NCBI RefSeq assembly: GCF_946221465.1
Contig: NZ_CAMJVP010000136.1
Span: 1-9,023 of the forward strand
Length of the DNA stretch: 9,023 nucleotides
DNA from: an uncultured Aeromicrobium sp.
GTDB taxonomy: Bacteria > Actinomycetota > Actinomycetes > Propionibacteriales > Nocardioidaceae
Direction of reading: 5' to 3'
The translations under genes were made by a program, and so were the position numbers. The notes below the pieces were generated by a model, which saw only the letters and a list, made by a program, of their open reading frames with translations, did no database searches and was not told the origin of the DNA. Positions within the stretch are counted from its first letter, which is position 1; every line of letters starts with the position of its first letter. This document shows positions 7,105 through 9,023 of this stretch, in pieces.

Positions 7105-7196
7105 TTGGGGCTCCTCCTGGATTGATCGTTGCTGTTGAACGCCGTGCGGTCACCCGATGACGAGTACCTCAGGCCACCTTATGCGATGGCCCGTCG
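7105..7196 (-). promoter_or_regulatory. fusA-tuf spacer with strong tuf ribosome binding site
   Basis: The 92-nt spacer holds AGGAGGAG at 7118-7111, 6 nt before the tuf GTG, the best Shine-Dalgarno sequence in the window and fitting for a very highly expressed protein. TAAGGT (7181-7176) matches a loose -10 pattern but lacks a credible -35, so I do not call a tuf promoter. A weak GCCAT/GTGGC stem near 7174-7190 is too small to be a terminator. Confidence 0.7.

Positions 7197-9023
<1,827 letters not shown>

Noticed and set aside
7174..7190. Small inverted repeat (GCCAT/GTGGC) after the fusA stop, considered as a terminator or attenuator
   Set aside because: About 5 bp with an 8-nt loop and a G-U pair; too weak, and fusA-tuf co-transcription is expected.

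Overview
The window is a GC-rich bacterial ribosomal and translation locus, and every gene I can support lies on the minus strand. In transcription order (high to low coordinates) it runs fusA (5' end outside the window), tuf, a cation diffusion facilitator (CDF) metal exporter, rpsJ, rplC, rplD, rplW, rplB, rpsS, rplV, rpsC (3' end outside the window). These are the distal part of the str operon followed by the proximal part of the S10 operon. The strong G/C third-position bias, the S3, S10, L22 and EF-Tu sequence types, and an RNA hairpin terminator without a U tract all point to Actinomycetota. The L22 N-terminus resembles what I recall from Nocardioides-like lineages, but that finer placement is a low-confidence impression.

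Region by region: 7197-9023 is EF-G from about residue 100 to its C-terminus. A 92-nt gap with a strong ribosome binding site leads to tuf (5911-7104, GTG start). Thirteen nucleotides after tuf is a 19-bp perfect hairpin that should end the str transcript. The CDF gene (4805-5713) follows as a probable single transcription unit. It has an extended -10 type TANNNT motif 7 nt before its ATG and no Shine-Dalgarno sequence, so it looks leaderless. Between it and rpsJ is a 361-nt gap holding a plausible S10 promoter (about 4717-4747) and a structured leader of about 270 nt. From rpsJ to rpsC the genes are tightly packed (gaps of 19, 2, 13 and 15 nt; overlaps of 1, 4 and 1 nt), consistent with one co-translated operon.

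Functionally the window encodes two translation GTPases (EF-Tu delivers aminoacyl-tRNA, EF-G translocates) and eight ribosomal proteins of both subunits, with one unrelated metal exporter in the junction. There is no sign of a mobile element, CRISPR array, tRNA or rRNA. This is mostly a conserved housekeeping region. The points most worth a second look are a ~110-residue C-terminal extension on ribosomal protein L4 that ends in a motif resembling a small domain seen at the tails of actinobacterial proteins, the substituted metal-site residue and leaderless start of the CDF exporter, and the long S10 leader.
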